Notes under the pieces: model-generated
The model's input: only the letters and a program-made list of their open reading frames with translations
The model's database searches: none
Told to the model about the DNA's origin: nothing
Position numbers and translations under genes: made by a program
Shown: piece by piece, positions 27,843-36,491 of the stretch
How the letters are laid out: each line of letters starts with the position of its first letter
Numbering within the stretch: position 1 is the first letter of the stretch
NCBI RefSeq assembly: GCF_017813365.1
Contig: NZ_JAGIZA010000009.1
Coordinates: 124,001 to 188,000, forward strand
Reading direction: 5' to 3'
Length of the DNA: 64,000 bases
Source of the DNA: Roseomonas indoligenes
GTDB lineage: Bacteria; Pseudomonadota; Alphaproteobacteria; Acetobacterales; Acetobacteraceae

Positions 27843-28751
27843 ATGCGCTACGACCTGAACCTCCTGCCGATCTTCATCGCCCTCATGGAGGAGCGTAGCG
27901 TCACGCGCGCGGCGGAGCGGCTGGGCATGACGCAGCCGGCGCTGTCGAACGCGCTCTCACGCCTGCGGGTCATGCTGCGCGACCAGCTCTTCATCCGCGA
28001 GCGCTACGGCATCCAGCCGACCGCGGTGGCCCAGGAACTGGCGCCCGGCATCGCCGAGGCGCTGGCGAGGCTGGACGACGCCGTGCTCGGCCAGCAGGAC
28101 TTCGATCCCGCCAAGGCCGACCGGCTCCTGACCATCGCGCCCAATGGCTATGTCGAGTTCGTGCTGGTGCCCGCTATCGTCGCGCGGCTGCGGCAAGTGG
28201 CTCCCGGCATCAGGCTGCGGCTGACCCCCTACAGCAACGACCTGGTCGAGACCGGCATCACCTCCGGCACCACCGCGCTGGTGCTCGGCCGCATCGTCGA
28301 TCCGCCCGACAATCTCGTCGTGCAGCACCTCATGGATGAGGGGCTCGCCTGCGTGGTGCGGGCGGACCACCCCGAGGTCGGCGACACCCTCACCCGCGAG
28401 GGATTCGAGCGGCTCAGGCACGTCAACGTGGTTCCGCCCGGCCGCATGCGGGCAGGGCTGTTCCAGGCGATGGCGGAGCAGCGGCTCCGGCGCGAGGTCG
28501 CCATCTCCGTCACCAACTTCTTCGCGGTCGCGGAGATGGTCGCCGTCACGGACTACTGCGCGACGCTGCCGGAGCTGATCTGCCGCAGGCTGGCGCACGA
28601 CCCCCGGCTGAAGGTCCTGCCATCGCCCGTCGATCTCGGGACCTTTCCGGTCGAGATGGCCTGGCATGTGCGGTACCGCCACGATCCGGCGCACCGCTGG
28701 CTGAGGTCGCTCATCGCCGAAGTGGCGGGCCGCATGGTCCGGCCGCTTTGA
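27843..28751 (+). CDS. LysR family transcriptional regulator
   Basis: A 302-aa regulator. The N-terminal helix-turn-helix is LNLLPIFIALMEERSVTRAAERLGMTQPALSNALSRLRVMLRD, and the rest is a periplasmic-binding-like effector domain. It resembles the NodD/NahR-like LysR branch, which begins with LNLL. It is divergent from the DJ-1/ABM pair, the likely target. No ribosome-binding site is evident before the ATG. Confidence 0.93.
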   Translation: MRYDLNLLPIFIALMEERSVTRAAERLGMTQPALSNALSRLRVMLRDQLFIRERYGIQPTAVAQELAPGIAEALARLDDAVLGQQDFDPAKADRLLTIAPNGYVEFVLVPAIVARLRQVAPGIRLRLTPYSNDLVETGITSGTTALVLGRIVDPPDNLVVQHLMDEGLACVVRADHPEVGDTLTREGFERLRHVNVVPPGRMRAGLFQAMAEQRLRREVAISVTNFFAVAEMVAVTDYCATLPELICRRLAHDPRLKVLPSPVDLGTFPVEMAWHVRYRHDPAHRWLRSLIAEVAGRMVRPL

Positions 28752-28881
28752 TGGCGGCGCGGCCCTGCGCCCATCCACGGACCCGTGCCGGCTTCCCAGG
28801 AGCGGCCGTTCCGTGGATCACGCCGGACAGTTCGGTGACCGGCGCAGAGCCGGGGCCAGACAGCATGAGAGGACTTCGTGA

Positions 28882-29775
28882 ATGCCGCGGGGCAGCGTGA
28901 ACGACCTGCTGGCCTTCCTGGCCGTCGCCCGGGAGCGCAGCTTCACCAGGGCCGCCGCCAAGGCAGGGGTCTCGCAATCCGCCCTCAGCCACACGATCCG
29001 GCAGTTGGAGACGAGGCTCGGTGTGCGCCTCCTGACCCGCACCACGCGGGCGGTGTCGCTGACGGAGGCGGGCGCCCGCCTGGCCGAGGGCATCGGCCCG
29101 CATTTCGAGGAGATCGAGCACCAGATCGAATCGCTGAGCGAGCTGCGCGACAAGCCGGCCGGCACCATCCGCATCGTCGCCTCGGACCACGCGATCGCGC
29201 ATGTCCTGTGGCCGAAGCTGCGGGGCTTCCTGCCGCGCTACCCCGACGTGAAGGTGGAGCTCAGCCTCGACAACGGCCTTACCGACATCGTCGAGGAGCG
29301 GTTCGACGCGGGGGTCCGGATGGGCGAGCACCTCGCCAAGGACATGATCTCCGCCCGCATCGGCCCGGATTTCTGCCTCGCGGTCGTGGGCTCGCCCTCC
29401 TACTTCGCCGGCCGCACGAGGCCGGCGCGGCCGAGGGACCTCGTCAACCACGCCTGCATCAACTTCCGCCTGCCCAGCGCCGGCGGGTTCTATGCCTGGG
29501 AGTTCGAGGAGGACGGGCGGGAGATCAGGATCCGGGTCGAAGGCCAGCTCGCCTTCAGCAACACCTTCAACCTCCTCGAGGCGGCGCTCGACGGCTTCGG
29601 CCTCGCCTATATCCCGGAGTCGATCATCCTGCCCTATGTCGCGGAGGGGCGGCTCCAGCGCGTGCTGCAGGAGTTCTCGCCGCATTGGGACGGCTACTAC
29701 CTCTACTATCCCAGCCGTCGCCAATCCTCCCCCGCCTTCGTCGCGCTGGTGGAGGCGCTTCGCCACCGCGGCTGA
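28882..29775 (+). CDS. LysR family transcriptional regulator
   Basis: A 297-aa regulator of the DmlR/AaeR-like branch. The helix-turn-helix is DLLAFLAVARERSFTRAAAKAGVSQSALSHTIRQLETRLGVRLLTRTTRAVSLTEAG. The effector domain includes VASDHAIAHVLWPKL and the typical LEAALDGFGLAYIPE. AGAGGA precedes the start with 9-nt spacing. It is 256 bp upstream of the MFS gene on the same strand and may control it. It is unrelated in detail to the LysR gene just before it. Confidence 0.94.
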   Translation: MPRGSVNDLLAFLAVARERSFTRAAAKAGVSQSALSHTIRQLETRLGVRLLTRTTRAVSLTEAGARLAEGIGPHFEEIEHQIESLSELRDKPAGTIRIVASDHAIAHVLWPKLRGFLPRYPDVKVELSLDNGLTDIVEERFDAGVRMGEHLAKDMISARIGPDFCLAVVGSPSYFAGRTRPARPRDLVNHACINFRLPSAGGFYAWEFEEDGREIRIRVEGQLAFSNTFNLLEAALDGFGLAYIPESIILPYVAEGRLQRVLQEFSPHWDGYYLYYPSRRQSSPAFVALVEALRHRG

Positions 29776-30031
29776 GGCCCGGCCTGCGGCGGGGGGCAGG
29801 CTGGATCGATGAACTGCGTTCATAGGTCCATGCGGCACGGAACCGCTAATCGCTGACTGGTGCCCGGGCTACCTCTCACGCGGCAGGCCGGGGCGGAACC
29901 CGGCCATGGCCTCGCTCCCGGGTTCCTCCCGGGGGCCTTTCCCCGCTCTCGATGCGCTCCTGCCGGGGTGCGGCACCGCCGCCCCCGGCGATGGCCGTCC
30001 CGCAGCCTCCATGACGGGTCAAGGTAAGAAG

Positions 30032-31237
30032 ATGCTGATGCAAGCCGCATCCGGGAGCAGCCCGGCCGATGAGGGGCGGGCCTCCTGGGGCGCCGTCCTC
30101 GCGCTGTCGCTCGGCGCCTTCGCCCTCGTCGCCTCCGAGTTCATGCCGGTCAGCCTGCTGACGCCGATCGCGTCCGACCTGCAGGTCAGCGAGGGACAGG
30201 CGGGGCAGGCGATCTCGGTCTCCGGCGCCTTCGCCGTGTTGACGAGCCTGTTCATCGCCTCCGCCGCGGGACGGCTCGACCGGAAGGTGCTGCTGCTGGG
30301 CCTGACCGGCCTCATGGTCGTCTCCGGCGCGATCGTGGCGGTGGCGCCGAACTACCTCGTCTTCATGCTCGGCCGCGCGCTCGTCGGGGTCGCGATCGGC
30401 GGCTTCTGGTCGATGTCGGCCGCCACCGCCATGCGGCTCGTGCCGGACCGGCAGGTGCCGCGCGCCCTGGCGATCCTGAACGGGGGGAATGCGCTGGCGA
30501 CCGTGGTCGCGGCACCGATGGGCAGCTTCCTCGGCGGGCTGATCGGATGGCGCGGGGCCTTCTTCTGCGTCGTGCCGGTCGCGGCGGCCGTCTTCCTCTG
30601 GCAGCTGGCGAGCCTTCCTTCCATGAGGCCGGAAACCCGGTCGAACCCCGCCGGGGTCTTCGGCCTGCTGGGCCGCCCCGTGGTCGCCCTGGGCATGGCT
30701 GCCGTCAGCCTTTTCTTCATGGGCCAGTTCGCGCTCTTCACCTATCTGCGGCCCTTCCTGGAGATGGTGGCCCATGTCGACGTGCCCACGCTGTCGCTCA
30801 TCCTGCTCGCCATGGGCCTGGCCGGCTTCATCGGCACGACCCTGATCGGCGGCTTCCTGGAGGGCGGCCTGTACCGCACGCTGATTGTCATCCCCGCGCT
30901 GATGGCCGTGATCGCGGTGGCGCTCACCGCCATCGGGGGCTGGATCGGGCTCTCGGCCGTGCTGCTCGGCCTTTGGGGCCTGTTCGCCACCTCGGCTCCG
31001 GTCGGCTGGTGGACTTGGCTGGCGAGGACGCTGCCGGAGGAGGCGGAGGCCGGCGGCGGCCTGATGGTGGCCGTCGTCCAGCTCGCCATCACCCTCGGCG
31101 CGACGGTGGGCGGGCTGCTCTTCGACGCGAGCGGATACCGCACGACCTTCGTCTTCAGCGCCGTCCTGCTCCTCCTCGCGGCCGTCCTGGCGGGCTTCAC
31201 CCGGCTCGCCTCGGCCCGCGCTGCCGCGGCCGGCTAG
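30032..31237 (+). CDS. MFS transporter, DHA1 family (NepI/YdhP-like)
   Basis: A 401-aa, 12-TM exporter. The GAFALVASEFMPVSLLTPIASDL first helix and the loop motif SAAGRLDRKVLLL (motif A) are typical of DHA1 drug and purine-nucleoside efflux proteins, as is NGGNALATVVAAPMGSFLG in TM5. I selected ATG 30032 because AAGG lies seven bases upstream; ATG 30011 is an alternative with no such site. It lies downstream of the second LysR gene. The 29776-30031 gap contains nothing else I recognise. Confidence 0.9.
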   Translation: MLMQAASGSSPADEGRASWGAVLALSLGAFALVASEFMPVSLLTPIASDLQVSEGQAGQAISVSGAFAVLTSLFIASAAGRLDRKVLLLGLTGLMVVSGAIVAVAPNYLVFMLGRALVGVAIGGFWSMSAATAMRLVPDRQVPRALAILNGGNALATVVAAPMGSFLGGLIGWRGAFFCVVPVAAAVFLWQLASLPSMRPETRSNPAGVFGLLGRPVVALGMAAVSLFFMGQFALFTYLRPFLEMVAHVDVPTLSLILLAMGLAGFIGTTLIGGFLEGGLYRTLIVIPALMAVIAVALTAIGGWIGLSAVLLGLWGLFATSAPVGWWTWLARTLPEEAEAGGGLMVAVVQLAITLGATVGGLLFDASGYRTTFVFSAVLLLLAAVLAGFTRLASARAAAAG

Positions 31238-31373
31238 ACCGCGCCCGGAACAGGCCGCGCTCCCGGAGCCCCGCCCCTTCCACACGCCATGATGATCGTG
31301 GAGCGGGCCTGACAGCCCCCTCCGGAATGGCGAGGATGCCCCGGTCCCGAACCGAGCGGAGCGACCGCTGCCG

Positions 31374-32078
31374 ATGAGACGCCTCCTCGCGCCGCTTTTC
31401 CTGGCCCTCGCCCTCGCCGCCCCATCGGCCGCCCGCGCCGCGAGCTTCGACTGCGCCCGCGCCGCCACGGCGGACGAGCGCGCCGTCTGCGCCGACCCGC
31501 GCCTCTCCGAGCTGGACGACCTGCTGGGGAAGGCCAACCGCCAGGCCCGGGCGGAGGCGACGCCGGAGGAGGCGCCGCGCCTGGCCGTGGTGGCGCGCGG
31601 CATCCTGGCGGACCGGCGGAACTGCGGCACCCGGCGCGGCTGCCTCCTGGCCGTCTATGCCGGCGGGATCGAGAGCTACCGCCGCTTCGGCTCCTCCATC
31701 CCCCTGCCAGGCTGGGTGGACGCGACGGAGATGGCGGAGGGCACGGCCCCCGAGAGCGACGCGCCACCGGCCCGGCTCGCCGCCTGCACGACCACGCGCG
31801 TGGCCGGCATCGGCGCGCGGCTGGAGGGCGAGGGACCGGGCGATTTCTCCTCCGGCACCTCCGTGGTCTTCGCCAACGGCGTGCGGCAGGTCTCCTATGA
31901 GCGGGAGAATGCCGTCATCGCCTCCCGGCCCGGCGACCGGGTGGTGATGTGCCTCACCGTCATCCCGCGCGCCTGCCCGCCGGGCGACGACCGCGGGCGC
32001 TACTACAGCGTCACCAACCCGCGCACGCGGGCCTCCTGGTCGCTGCCGGATTCCCAGCACCTTTGCGGCGGGGCCTAG
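31374..32078 (+). CDS. Exported protein with LprI-like (DUF1311-type) N-terminal domain
   Basis: A 234-aa secreted protein with a cleaved signal peptide ending near ARA-AS (residue 22). The SFDCARAATADERAVCADPRLSELD segment is the LprI/DUF1311 signature, found in some lysozyme inhibitors. Cysteines are numerous, fitting a disulfide-bonded periplasmic fold. The C-terminal 110 residues are not recognised. The next gene starts 2 bp later, so they are probably an operon. Confidence 0.82.
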   Translation: MRRLLAPLFLALALAAPSAARAASFDCARAATADERAVCADPRLSELDDLLGKANRQARAEATPEEAPRLAVVARGILADRRNCGTRRGCLLAVYAGGIESYRRFGSSIPLPGWVDATEMAEGTAPESDAPPARLAACTTTRVAGIGARLEGEGPGDFSSGTSVVFANGVRQVSYERENAVIASRPGDRVVMCLTVIPRACPPGDDRGRYYSVTNPRTRASWSLPDSQHLCGGA

Positions 32079-32080
32079 CG

Positions 32081-32359
32081 ATGATCCGCCGCCTGATCGC
32101 CGCCGCCCTTCTCCTCACCATGCCAGCGCTGGCCGCCGACCTCCCGCGCGACGTGGCCGCCTTCGTCGCCCGGCGCGACCGCTGCGACCATTTCCGCGGC
32201 GAGGGATCCGACGACCCGGCCCGCGCCGCCAGGATCGCCCGCGCGCTGGAGCGGAATTGCCGCGGCACCGACGCGGATCTGGCCCGGCTCAAGCGCCGCC
32301 ACGCGGGTGACCCCGCCATCCGCGCCCGGCTGGACCGCTACGAGGCGCAGGTCGAATGA
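32081..32359 (+). CDS. Small exported hypothetical protein
   Basis: A 92-aa protein with a signal peptide (MIRRLIAAALLLTMPALA) and a mature part of about 74 residues that is rich in Arg and Asp with two Cys. I do not recognise a family. It starts 2 bp after the LprI-like gene and ends 10 bp from the convergent gene, with no terminator-like hairpin. Confidence 0.7.
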   Translation: MIRRLIAAALLLTMPALAADLPRDVAAFVARRDRCDHFRGEGSDDPARAARIARALERNCRGTDADLARLKRRHAGDPAIRARLDRYEAQVE

Positions 32360-32369
32360 CGCGGATGGC

Positions 32370-32660
32370 CTAGTTCAGCCGGTGGCACTCCGAGGTGGTC
32401 TCGCGCGCGCCGCGCATCCCGCCGGCCGGGCGGACCTCGCAGGCCACGTACTTGCCGTTCCGCTCCAGCGTGAAGCTCGGCCCCATGGAGGAAACGATGC
32501 GGTGCCCGCCGTTCAGCAGGGCACTCATCGGCTGGTCCACATCCTCCCACATCGTCGCGGGGCGCTGCGGAGCGGCCGGCGCCGTGGCGGGCGCCTGGGC
32601 GCGCAGCGGCGAGGCCGCGAGGGGAAGCAGAGACAGGGCGAGAAGCGCGTGACGGATCAT
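32370..32660 (-). CDS. Small exported hypothetical protein
   Basis: A 96-aa protein with a signal peptide (MIRHALLALSLLPLAASPLRA) and a short mature domain ending SECHRLN with two Cys. AAGGA lies six bases before ATG 32660, which supports this start over longer frames. No family recognised. The region 32661-32943 upstream has no gene and no element of the hairpin repeat; I see nothing else in it. Confidence 0.72.
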   Translation of the reverse strand: MIRHALLALSLLPLAASPLRAQAPATAPAAPQRPATMWEDVDQPMSALLNGGHRIVSSMGPSFTLERNGKYVACEVRPAGGMRGARETTSECHRLN

Positions 32661-32943
32661 GATGTGTCCTTGCAGCAGCAATGTTCGGGGCGTTGGATCC
32701 CGGGGCGCCATGATAACTTCGCTCGCGCCGATCCGGCGGATGAGAAGCCGGTGAGGAACGGCCGCGCCTCGGATGGGCCCGCGCTGCCCCGCAACGATAC
32801 CGGCGGGCCGGCCTTCTACCGCGCGAAAGCCTCGCGCAATTGTCACGCTTGGCGTTCTTGCCGGAACCGTGCCGCGCGGCTCCATTCCCGCCGCGCGAAC
32901 AGGACAGCACCGCCGCTGCCGGCGCATCCACCGGGAGAACGCG

Positions 32944-33447
32944 ATGACCACACGGCGCAGCATGATCGGCCTCGCGGCCGCACTCGCCTCCACGCCCGCG
33001 CTCGTTCGGGCGCAGGGCACGATCGGCCTCGCGGAGCGCCGGGCCATCGCGGCCTACCGCCAGGAGAAGTACCCGGCCATCGAGAGCGGCATCCAGCAGG
33101 CCGCGGGCTTTGCCGTGCCCGTGGAGGTGGAGTGGGACCAGCTCACCCTGCCCGGCGACGCGCAGTATTACGCGCGCGACGACTACTTCGGGAAAACCAT
33201 CTTCGAGCCGCTGACCGCCGCGCTGCGGAGCATCACCGCGGATGCGATGGGGCGCGACGCCCTGCGCGCGAAGCTGCAGCGCATCCACATCCGCTACGAC
33301 GAGAAGACGGCGCCCGCCTCCAACTACCCGAACGGGCTCTCCTTCCAGGGCGGCACGCTGGATATCAACTGGCGCCCCTACGCCAATACCGGCGACGTGG
33401 CGGAGCGCACGCAGGCGGTCACGCATCTCCTCGAGAAGAACCTCTGA
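32944..33447 (+). CDS. Exported hypothetical protein
   Basis: A 167-aa protein with a twin-arginine-like N-terminus (TTRRSMIGLAAALASTPALVRAQ), so it may leave the cell by the Tat or Sec route. The mature part is polar, with YRQEKYPAIESGIQQAAG and DINWRPYANTGDVAERTQAVTHLLEKNL. No family recognised. The start is ATG 32944, with GGAGA upstream. Confidence 0.75.
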   Translation: MTTRRSMIGLAAALASTPALVRAQGTIGLAERRAIAAYRQEKYPAIESGIQQAAGFAVPVEVEWDQLTLPGDAQYYARDDYFGKTIFEPLTAALRSITADAMGRDALRAKLQRIHIRYDEKTAPASNYPNGLSFQGGTLDINWRPYANTGDVAERTQAVTHLLEKNL

Positions 33448-33469
33448 CGCCTGCTGCCGGAGCGGGACC

Positions 33470-33901
33470 TCATCCGTCCCGCTCCGGGTCGTGGACGGGC
33501 TCGAAGGCCCGGGCCGTGCAGCGCGGGCAGTGGAGAAGGATCACGTCGCCCCCTTCCAGCGCGACGATCCCGCGCCGCTCCCGGTCGATACGCCATCGCC
33601 CGCGCCGCCCGTCCGCAAGGGTGACCAGGCCTTCGGCGTGGCAGCGGGACATCTCCAGATCGTGGTGATAGGCCCGCTCATCCACGAGCCGGGCGGTTGC
33701 GAAATAGGCGCGCACCTCGCGCTGCCGCAGGCGGAAGCGGGCGCATTGCGCGGCCGTCTCCTCCCCGCTCACGTCGTTCCCGCGCGCGCCGTTCACGGTG
33801 ATGCGGATGTCCGATACCGGCCCGGGCAGGCCCGTGGCCGCGACCGGCCCGGCAGCGAGAAGCGTCAGAAGGTGGGCCACGACCCGGCACGTCCAGCGCA
33901 C
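33470..33901 (-). CDS. Exported hypothetical protein, last gene of a secreted-protein operon
   Basis: A 143-aa frame with a GTG start at 33901, three bases after the stop of the previous gene (TAG then GGG then GTG), so it is probably coupled. It has a signal peptide (about residues 1-23) and four Cys in the mature part, including a CPRC pair near the end. No family recognised. Confidence 0.65.
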   Translation of the reverse strand: MRWTCRVVAHLLTLLAAGPVAATGLPGPVSDIRITVNGARGNDVSGEETAAQCARFRLRQREVRAYFATARLVDERAYHHDLEMSRCHAEGLVTLADGRRGRWRIDRERRGIVALEGGDVILLHCPRCTARAFEPVHDPERDG

Positions 33902-33904
33902 CCC

Positions 33905-34330
33905 CTACTCCTCCGGCCCACGATAGATCGTGACGAGCCGCCAGCCATCCCGACCGCGCGCGAAGGCCAGGCTACTGACGCGCGCTTGGTCCGGGGCGGA
34001 GTTGCGGGGATCGAGCGTCGGCTCCGGCGTGTCGCGGATCACCTCCAGCACCGTGCGGTTGGTCCTCACGTCCTCCACCGTCCGGAGCAGCCGGCGGAAG
34101 GCAGAGGGCAGCGTCGCCGCGGTCAGGCGCCGCACGGGCTCGTCGTCCAGCTCGCCCCGGCTCTCCAGGGGAAGGCGGCTCATCCGCGTGACGGCGCCCA
34201 TGTCCCCGGCCAGGACGGCAGCGCGGAAATCGTGCCAGTAGGCCGCGAACGAGGCGCGGGAATCCCGCTGCGCGGCCGCTGGACGGGCGCCGGACAGTGC
34301 GGCGGCGAGGAGGAGGCGGCGCGTGGTCAT
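33905..34330 (-). CDS. Exported hypothetical protein
   Basis: A 141-aa protein with a signal peptide (MTTRRLLLAAALSGARPAAAQ), then a polar domain, FAAYWHDFRAAVLAGDMGAVTRMSRLPLESRGELDD. The layout suggests a small periplasmic domain of the NTF2-like or DUF4440 type, but this is uncertain. It starts 4 bp after the upstream gene's stop, within the four-gene operon. Confidence 0.72.
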   Translation of the reverse strand: MTTRRLLLAAALSGARPAAAQRDSRASFAAYWHDFRAAVLAGDMGAVTRMSRLPLESRGELDDEPVRRLTAATLPSAFRRLLRTVEDVRTNRTVLEVIRDTPEPTLDPRNSAPDQARVSSLAFARGRDGWRLVTIYRGPEE

Positions 34331-34334
34331 GCCC

Positions 34335-35036
34335 TCATCCCTTGCGCCGGTAGAAACCGGAGAAGCTGACATTGAGGCCGCCGCAGCCGTTGTTGTCGCG
34401 CGCCAGCAGATAGGGGCCGCGCCGCCACAGGCGGATGCGGCAGGTGTACTCGTCGCCGGCCTCGTAGGGCTTGGTGGTGTCGTCATCGCCCATGGAGAAG
34501 GCGAGCACGCCGTTCACGGGGCGCGCCTCGCCCGCCACCTCGCCGGTATGGATGCCGCCACGCCGCACGCGCTCCGGGTCGCCCATACCCCAGGTGGCCT
34601 CGCCCTTCACGCGCAGCGCGCCCTTGCCTCCAGGGGTGATGGCGATGTCCTGCTCCGGCGCCGTCCACTGGCCGTTCCAGTCGGCGGGGACCTGCTCCGC
34701 TTCCGGCAGGGGGAGGAGCGCGGCGCTGGGCATCCAGCCGATCGTCGTCGCGCCCCGCGCGCCCACGAAGCCGGCGCAGGTATAAGCGCCCTGGGTGGGC
34801 CCGGTCAGCACCACGTCGCCCGGCGTCAGATAGGCCCGCGCCCGGCAGGCCGCGCTCTCATTCGGGCAGCCGCGCGCAAGGACATCATCCTGCACGAAGT
34901 TCACGCGCGGGGCGCCCGGCCGCACGGCAGCGGCGCGCGCCTCCTCCGTCACCAGGTCGGACCAGACGCAGCCCGCCCGCGCCGCGGCGGGCAGGAGAAG
35001 GGGCAGCGCCGCCGCCGCGATCCGCAAGGCCCTCAT
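34335..35036 (-). CDS. Exported hypothetical protein
   Basis: A 233-aa protein with a signal peptide ending near ARA-GC (residue 22) and many Cys in the mature part. The segment YLTPGDVVLTGPTQGAYTCAGFVGARGATTIGWMPSAAL looks like an SH3-type domain as found in periplasmic proteins; the rest is unknown. Its start overlaps the upstream stop by four bases (ATGA), so translation is coupled. Confidence 0.75.
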   Translation of the reverse strand: MRALRIAAAALPLLLPAAARAGCVWSDLVTEEARAAAVRPGAPRVNFVQDDVLARGCPNESAACRARAYLTPGDVVLTGPTQGAYTCAGFVGARGATTIGWMPSAALLPLPEAEQVPADWNGQWTAPEQDIAITPGGKGALRVKGEATWGMGDPERVRRGGIHTGEVAGEARPVNGVLAFSMGDDDTTKPYEAGDEYTCRIRLWRRGPYLLARDNNGCGGLNVSFSGFYRRKG

Positions 35037-36331
35037 TTCCCGTCCCTCCGCAGGTAGTTGTTGCCGTCGATCACCAGCAGCCCGTCCTTGCCGGGATCGG
35101 GCAGGATGAGGCTGAAGCTCTCCCGCCGCCCATCATCGCCGACAAGGGTAAGGCGGTAGCCCTCCGCCTCGTAGCGGCCGCTCTCCGCCGGGCGCTCCCG
35201 CCCGCTCGTGAAGCCCGTCCGCCCGCCGCCCGCCTCGTTGGAGGAGGAGGCGCCGGTGAAGCCCGTGCGACGGAAGCGTCCGTCCCGCGAGAGGGTCAGC
35301 AGCCGCTCCACCGCCACGCTGCCGGAGGAGAAGGCGGTGCTGCCGGAGGAGGCGAAGAAGTAGCGCCAGGTGCCGTCGAAGACGGTGCCGCGCGGCAGCG
35401 GCGGCACGCGGCGATGCGCGTCGCCGCCGATCCGCAGGTTCTCGCCGTCCCGCGCGAAGGGCTTCTCCTTCACCTCGATCAGCCCGTAGCGGGAGGTCAT
35501 GTCCCGGAACTCGATCCGGTCCGGCCCGCGCAGCATCCCGCCCCCGATCAGGCGGTAGGTGCCGCAATCCGCGGGCACCCTGCGGCAATGCGCCGCCACG
35601 TCCTCCTCCCCCGAGGGGACGGCGCGGCTGTAGAGGCCGCCCTTGTCGAAGACGCGCACCTCGTTCTCCGCCCGGAAGTCAATTCCGCCGAAGGCGTTGG
35701 GCATCACGCCCGTGCTGAGATGCGTGAAGGTGCCCTCCAGCCCGCCCGCGCCCTCGGGCGGGGCCAGGGTGGCGGAGGGCTCGGCGGCATCCAGGCGGAA
35801 GGAACGGACGAAGGCGTCGAAATCGGCGCGCGCCTTCCGCGCGGAATCGCCGCGCAGCCCCATGCTGACGAGCATGAGGACGGCGTGGCGCCGGCCGTCG
35901 CTGATGCCCACCGTCTCCGTGCCGATGGAGACGTCGTTGCGCCGGGTGCAGCAGCGGCTCTCGTGGCGGATGCGGTGGCCGGCGGCGGTCACGCCCTCCC
36001 CCCGCATCGTCGGCCGCTCCCTCTCCAGGCCGGGGATGCTGGCGGCCAGGCGGGTGAAGACGGCGTCGAAGGGCCCTTCGAAGGCGGGGATGGGGCGCGC
36101 CACCTGGATCAGCGCGGCCCCACGGTCCCGCCCCTCCTCGAAGCGCCGCTGGGCCTGCCAGATCCCCGGGCGGGTGTCCGGGTTCACCACCCAGCCCCCT
36201 CCCGGTGGCTCGAAGGCGGTGCCCTCGAAGCGGAACTCCTGCGTCGCCCCGGCGGGCGATGCCGCGGGTGGTGCCGCGATCAGCGCGGCGGCCAGCGCCA
36301 GGGCGGTCCATGAGGCACGGCGGAGCGGCAT
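35033..36331 (-). CDS. Exported hypothetical protein, first gene of the secreted-protein operon
   Basis: A 432-aa protein with a signal peptide (MPLRRASWTALALAAALIAAPPAASPAGA). The C-terminal part contains repeated strand-rich segments (TFDGTWRYFFASSGS-like and GRYEAEGYRLTLVGDDGRRESFSL) that suggest beta structure. No family recognised. GGGAGGA precedes ATG 36331. Four genes on this strand follow with overlaps or gaps of 4 bp or fewer, so the set is one operon of exported proteins. Confidence 0.78.
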   Translation of the reverse strand: MPLRRASWTALALAAALIAAPPAASPAGATQEFRFEGTAFEPPGGGWVVNPDTRPGIWQAQRRFEEGRDRGAALIQVARPIPAFEGPFDAVFTRLAASIPGLERERPTMRGEGVTAAGHRIRHESRCCTRRNDVSIGTETVGISDGRRHAVLMLVSMGLRGDSARKARADFDAFVRSFRLDAAEPSATLAPPEGAGGLEGTFTHLSTGVMPNAFGGIDFRAENEVRVFDKGGLYSRAVPSGEEDVAAHCRRVPADCGTYRLIGGGMLRGPDRIEFRDMTSRYGLIEVKEKPFARDGENLRIGGDAHRRVPPLPRGTVFDGTWRYFFASSGSTAFSSGSVAVERLLTLSRDGRFRRTGFTGASSSNEAGGGRTGFTSGRERPAESGRYEAEGYRLTLVGDDGRRESFSLILPDPGKDGLLVIDGNNYLRRDGK

Positions 36332-36491
36332 GTCGGTCCTCCCATCCTGCCGCACCGGCATAGCCCACCGGGCGGGGATGGCGACCCGGGCGCCGATCAA
36401 CTCCCGCGGCGCGGCCGGGCGGGTTCCCCGCCCCCCGCGGATCGGACACCATCCCCGGGATTCGCGCCCGGACAGGGCCGTGGGGGACACG

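Noticed and set aside
31238..31373. Promoter or small RNA between the MFS gene and the LprI-like gene
   Set aside because: I saw no dyad, terminator or promoter-like sequence strong enough to report in this 136-bp gap.
32661..32943. A gene in the 283-bp divergent gap
   Set aside because: Open frames here run into neighbours and have no ribosome-binding site; nothing supports a gene or a repeat copy.
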